From an uncultured Actinomycetes bacterium (lineage in GTDB: Bacteria; Actinomycetota; Actinomycetes; S36-B12), in assembly GCA_937876275.1 (NCBI GenBank), contig CALFIA010000294.1, positions 1 to 9,428 of the forward strand: 9,428 nt of DNA, written 5' to 3'. Below, piece by piece: positions 6,418 to 9,428 of the stretch. Every line of letters starts with the position of its first letter. Position 1 is the stretch's first letter. Both the position numbers and the translations under genes were made by a program. The notes beneath the pieces are model-generated. The model saw nothing but the letters and a program-made list of their open reading frames with translations, did no database searches and was not told where the DNA came from.

Positions 6418-7890
6418 TCACATCAAATCTGCGAGCGCAGGTTCGACGCAGTCAGCAATATCAGCCGCAGTGACCGTGCCGAGGGCCTCACCTGCCAATC
6501 GGCCGGCGCGACCATGGATGAAGACCGCGGCTGCCACAAGTGCAGTTTCGAATGATGCACCGGCCGCTCCCGTTGCCAGCAGCCCGCCCATCAGGCCTGC
6601 GAGCACATCGCCCGAGCCTGCGGTGGCGAGATCGGCGGTGCCCTCAGCGTCAATGAACACTCGGCCGTGCTGATCGGCAATGACAGTGCCGGCGCCTTTG
6701 AGCACGACGATCACGTTGAGCTCGGCAGCGAGACTAAGTGCCGCAGTACGGCGATCGTCGCCCACTGGTCGGAAGCGACTGAACTCGCCGTCATGCGGAG
6801 TGATGACAGTGACTCCCCCGGCTGCACCGCGTGCGGTCACGACTTCGCGCAGATCTGCGTCTGTTGCAAGAAGCGTGAGTGCACCGGCATCAATGACGAG
6901 CGGTGCCTCCTCGGCACAAGCAGCAACCAGCAGTGCGCGTTGCTCGGCGGCACCATCGAAGCCCGGGCCGATGACACGTGCCCGCACTCGAGGATCGGGA
7001 GCATTGCTGATGACGACATCCGGGAAGGCTGTCACGAGTGCAGTGGTGTCGATGCCGGGGCGTTCTAGGTAACGCACCATTCCGGCACCTGCAGAGCGGG
7101 CGCCGTCAACGGCGAGCAGTGCAGCACCCGGGTATTGCGTACTTCCCGCGATGACTTCCACTACTCCGCGCGAGTACTTGTGATCACCGGCGACGGGAGT
7201 GCGCAGGAGGTCTGCGATGTCGTCATCCTCGAGGAGCGATGCAACCGGCTCACCCAGAGTCGATTCGAGATCGATGTCGACGAAGTGGATGGCACCGGCG
7301 AACTCCTTGCCGGGCATCAGCAGCAGGCCGGACTTGAGGGCACCGAACGTGACAGTGAGATCAGCATCGATCGCCTCACCTGCGACTGCACCGGTATCGG
7401 CATTGACGCCACTGGGGATATCGACCGAGACGATGGCATTGGCCAATGCATTGACCACGCGCACGCACTCGGCCATCGGCTCGCGCAACGCACCGGTAAC
7501 CCCGATGCCGACGAGCCCGTCGATCACGAGATCGGCATCACCGACATTCGCGAGGCAATCGTCAGACCAGGTGATCACTCGGCCGCCAGCACGACGAAAT
7601 GCTTCGGAGCCTTCCGCATGCGGCTTGTCGGTGAGCAGCAACGCGGTGACCGCTGCTCCGCGCTCGCGCAGATAAGCACCAGCGAAGAGCGCATCGCCGC
7701 CGTTATTGCCCCCACCGATAAGAAGCAGCACTTGAGCGCCCGCCACACGACCCGCGAGCTCAGTAAGCACGCGAGCGCAGATCACTGCGAGGCCGAAGGA
7801 GGCACGCTGCATCAACGCGCCTTCGGCAAGAGTGGCCATCAGCTCAGCCTCGGCCGCACGCACCTGATCAGCCGTATAGATCTCACGCAT
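6418..7890 (-). CDS. nnrD: bifunctional NAD(P)H-hydrate epimerase / ADP-dependent (S)-NAD(P)H-hydrate dehydratase
   Basis: This repair enzyme epimerises R-NAD(P)HX and dehydrates S-NAD(P)HX back to NAD(P)H in the cytoplasm, with ADP as phosphate acceptor-coupled cosubstrate in the bacterial family. The 490-residue length fits the fused form. The N-terminal YjeF_N/epimerase half (about 1-215) has GGGNNGGD at 59-66, DGLVGIGVTG at 124-133 and DIPSGVNADTG at 157-167. The C-terminal ribokinase-like dehydratase half (about 225-490) has GDHKYSRG at 235-242, GPG at 308-310, DAGAL at 334-338, TPHDGEFSR at 364-372, LKGAGTVI at 397-404 and the catalytic-loop TAGSGDVLAG at 423-432. Both halves look intact. 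The ATG overlaps the acpS end by 8 bases and has GGAAGG eight bases upstream. It converges on the PhoX-like gene across the shared terminator. Confidence 0.96.
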   Translation of the reverse strand: MREIYTADQVRAAEAELMATLAEGALMQRASFGLAVICARVLTELAGRVAGAQVLLLIGGGNNGGDALFAGAYLRERGAAVTALLLTDKPHAEGSEAFRRAGGRVITWSDDCLANVGDADLVIDGLVGIGVTGALREPMAECVRVVNALANAIVSVDIPSGVNADTGAVAGEAIDADLTVTFGALKSGLLLMPGKEFAGAIHFVDIDLESTLGEPVASLLEDDDIADLLRTPVAGDHKYSRGVVEVIAGSTQYPGAALLAVDGARSAGAGMVRYLERPGIDTTALVTAFPDVVISNAPDPRVRARVIGPGFDGAAEQRALLVAACAEEAPLVIDAGALTLLATDADLREVVTARGAAGGVTVITPHDGEFSRFRPVGDDRRTAALSLAAELNVIVVLKGAGTVIADQHGRVFIDAEGTADLATAGSGDVLAGLMGGLLATGAAGASFETALVAAAVFIHGRAGRLAGEALGTVTAADIADCVEPALADLM

Positions 7891-8260
7891 GTGACACGCC
7901 TTCCGCGACTACATAGGCAATGGCATGGCCACCATCGTGACTGAGCGAGAGATGCCAGTGAGTGATGCCGCGGGCACGTGCCGCATCAGCGATAGTGCCG
8001 GTGATGCGCAATGACGGCTTGCCCAAAGAGTCGGCAATCACCTCGCAGTGGTGCCATTCCAGGCCCTGGGTATCGCCCAGCACCTTGGCCACGGCTTCTT
8101 TCGCGGCGAACCGAGCAGCAAGTGACACAGCAGACCGCTCGGCTCCATCGGCGGTGCGAGATTCTGCGTCCGTGAAGAGTCGAGTCACGATTCTCGGTGT
8201 GCGCGCCACCACTGCAGTAAATCTCTCGGTGTCGACGATGTCGACTCCGATGCCGATCAC
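7883..8260 (-). CDS. acpS: holo-[acyl-carrier-protein] synthase AcpS
   Basis: AcpS transfers 4'-phosphopantetheine from CoA to a serine of apo-ACP, enabling fatty acid synthesis. With the GTG start at 8260 the protein is 125 residues and begins MIGIGVDIVD, matching the usual family start. The Mg2+/CoA-binding residues are Asp7 in GIGVDIVD and Glu55 in RFAAKEAVAK; the C-terminal HLSLSHDGGHAIAYVV strand pair at 103-118 is also diagnostic. The same frame is open up to a TTG at 8296, which would add 12 residues with no family counterpart and no ribosome-binding site. No in-frame ATG exists. GGAAGG lies 13 bases before the GTG, which is far. It overlaps nnrD by 8 bases and follows glmS closely, so the three are probably one transcript. 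Confidence 0.93.
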   Translation of the reverse strand: MIGIGVDIVDTERFTAVVARTPRIVTRLFTDAESRTADGAERSAVSLAARFAAKEAVAKVLGDTQGLEWHHCEVIADSLGKPSLRITGTIADAARARGITHWHLSLSHDGGHAIAYVVAEGVSHA

Positions 8261-8292
8261 GGACGCCGGCAGGCCTTCCGTGAATTCGTCAT
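8257..8292 (-). other. possible 11-codon bridging mini-cistron between glmS and acpS
   Basis: An ATG at 8290-8292 overlaps the glmS stop as ATGA, the same junction style seen repeatedly in this window. Its frame encodes only MTNSRKACRRP and ends in a TGA (8257-8259) that itself overlaps the GTG start proposed for acpS (GTGA). A ribosome finishing glmS could re-initiate here, finish 11 codons later and re-initiate at acpS. The geometry is directly visible; translation is inference, and chance is a fair alternative for so short a frame. Confidence 0.3.
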
Positions 8293-9428
8293 TCAACAGT
8301 GACCGACTTGGCCAGGTTGCGTGGCTGGTCGACGTCGTGGCCCTTGGCCGTGGCCATCTCGCAGGCGAAGACCTGCAGCGGCACCGTGGAGACGAGCGGC
8401 TGCATCAGCGACGGCGTGACAGGCACCCGAATGACGTGATCGCTGAAGTTGAGGATCTTCTCGTCACCCTCTTCGGCAATCGCGATGATGACGGCGCCAC
8501 GCGCGCGCACTTCCTGGATCGCGGAGATCATCTTGTCGTGCAGGCGATCACTGGGCGAGGGAAGAACGACGACCACAGGCACGCCATCCTCGATCAGTGC
8601 GATCGGGCCGTGCTTCAGCTCACCGGCGGCAAAGCCCTCGGCGTGCATGTAGGCGAGCTCCTTGAGCTTGAGCGCGCCTTCCAGGGCAACCGGGTAGCCG
8701 ACGTGGCGACCGATGAAGAGCACCGAAGTCGAGTTCGCAAAGGTGCGAGCGATAGCGCGCACCGGCTCAACCGTGTCGAGAACTAGGTCGACCTTCTGCG
8801 GCATGCCCTTGAGGTCTTCCATCACTGCCGAGATGTCAGAGGCCGACATCTGCTCGCGCACCTGCGCGAGATACAGGCCGACTAGATAAGCCGCGACGAT
8901 CTGGGTGAGGAAGGCCTTGGTCGAAGCGACGGCAATCTCGGGGCCGGCGTAGGTGTAGAGCACCGCATCGCATTCGCGAGGAATGGTCGACCCCACCGTG
9001 TTGCAGATCGCCAGGGTTCGGGCACCCTGCGCCTTCGCGTGGCGCAGGGCCATCAAGGTATCCATGGTCTCGCCCGACTGCGAGATGGCAATGACGAGTG
9101 AGTCGGGGCCGACAATCGGATCGCGGTAGCGGAACTCGCTCGCCACATCGATATCGACCGGCAGGCGTGCGAACTGCTCGAACCAGTACTTCGCCACCAT
9201 GCCGGCATAGTAGCTCGTCCCGCACGCAACGATGGTCACGCGGCTGATGCTGGTGAGGTCGAAATCGATCTGCGGCAGCGCCACGGTCTGGTCGATCCGG
9301 CGCAGGTAGCTGCGCAGGGTCTGCGCCACCACGGTCGGCTGCTCGAAGATCTCCTTCTGCATGAAGTGGCGGTAATTGCCCTTCTCGATCTCCATGGCCG
9401 AAGCGCCCGACGTGGTGATCTCGCGGGT
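8289..9428 (-). CDS. glmS: glutamine--fructose-6-phosphate aminotransferase GlmS (isomerising), C-terminal part
   Basis: GlmS makes glucosamine-6-phosphate from fructose-6-phosphate and glutamine, the entry step to UDP-GlcNAc and the cell wall. The 379 visible residues cover the end of the linker and both SIS isomerase domains. The N-terminal glutaminase domain lies beyond the right edge, so the ATG at 9395 is an internal methionine, not the start. Visible motifs are CGTSYYAG at 69-76, SQSGET at 116-121, ASTKAF at 168-173, GRHVGYPVALEGALKLKE at 240-257, HAEGFAAGELKHGP at 262-275 and the terminal DVDQPRNLAKSVTVE. Glu257, His273 and Lys374 align by spacing with E. coli Glu488, His504 and Lys603, so the isomerase site is intact. 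The upstream half (KGNYRHFMQKEIFEQP and VASEFRYR) resembles alphaproteobacterial GlmS more than the actinobacterial versions I know. Confidence 0.97.
   Translation of the reverse strand, partial: TREITTSGASAMEIEKGNYRHFMQKEIFEQPTVVAQTLRSYLRRIDQTVALPQIDFDLTSISRVTIVACGTSYYAGMVAKYWFEQFARLPVDIDVASEFRYRDPIVGPDSLVIAISQSGETMDTLMALRHAKAQGARTLAICNTVGSTIPRECDAVLYTYAGPEIAVASTKAFLTQIVAAYLVGLYLAQVREQMSASDISAVMEDLKGMPQKVDLVLDTVEPVRAIARTFANSTSVLFIGRHVGYPVALEGALKLKELAYMHAEGFAAGELKHGPIALIEDGVPVVVVLPSPSDRLHDKMISAIQEVRARGAVIIAIAEEGDEKILNFSDHVIRVPVTPSLMQPLVSTVPLQVFACEMATAKGHDVDQPRNLAKSVTVE

Noticed and set aside
7135..8786. Two long plus-strand frames (269 and 274 codons) opposite nnrD, acpS and glmS.
   Set aside because: Their translations show no domain, and they mirror well-identified minus-strand genes.
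9393..9395. The ATG at 9395 as the glmS start.
   Set aside because: The frame continues in coding sequence to the right edge, and GlmS needs an N-terminal glutaminase domain that must lie outside the window.

Overview
The window is a gene-dense stretch of a fairly GC-rich bacterial chromosome, roughly 60-65% G+C by eye. Nine of its ten protein genes lie on the minus strand, in the order glmS - acpS - nnrD - alr - alpha/beta hydrolase - tsaE - tsaB - rimI - tsaD. This order (GlmS, AcpS, NnrD, Alr, then the t6A/RimI genes) is the classical actinobacterial arrangement, as in the Mycobacterium tuberculosis block from Rv3436c to Rv3419c. The TsaD, Alr and hydrolase sequences also read as actinobacterial, so the source is most likely an actinobacterium, probably a metagenome or draft-genome contig. 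The species cannot be named from the sequence.

Layout from left to right. Bases 1-19 are not genomic: they match the end of the Illumina TruSeq read-2 adapter and cut tsaD short after 240 codons. From 20 to 4557 runs a tight minus-strand operon, read right to left: alr, a membrane-anchored alpha/beta hydrolase, tsaE, tsaB, rimI, tsaD. The last four junctions are all 4-base ATGA stop/start overlaps. Bases 4558-4734 are a divergent promoter region. From 4735 to 6357 lies the only plus-strand gene, a secreted PhoX-like (DUF839) protein. It is followed by a 17-bp perfect-stem bidirectional terminator (6366-6403) that separates it from the convergent nnrD. From 6418 to the right edge run nnrD, acpS and glmS (5' end outside the window), again overlapping and probably co-transcribed.

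Functionally, GlmS makes glucosamine-6-phosphate and Alr makes D-alanine, both for peptidoglycan. AcpS activates acyl carrier protein. NnrD repairs hydrated NAD(P)H. TsaB, TsaE and TsaD belong to the machinery that installs N6-threonylcarbamoyladenosine (t6A) on tRNA, and RimI is the N-acetyltransferase that travels with them. The set is housekeeping. The plus-strand PhoX-like gene is the accessory element, probably an extracellular phosphatase or esterase-like beta-propeller.

I found no mobile element, CRISPR array, RNA gene or evidently new system. The points worth a second look are the adapter remnant, the opposite-strand PhoX-like gene inside a conserved cluster, a GlmS that reads like alphaproteobacterial versions, a possible 11-codon bridging frame between glmS and acpS, and the run of ATGA overlaps.
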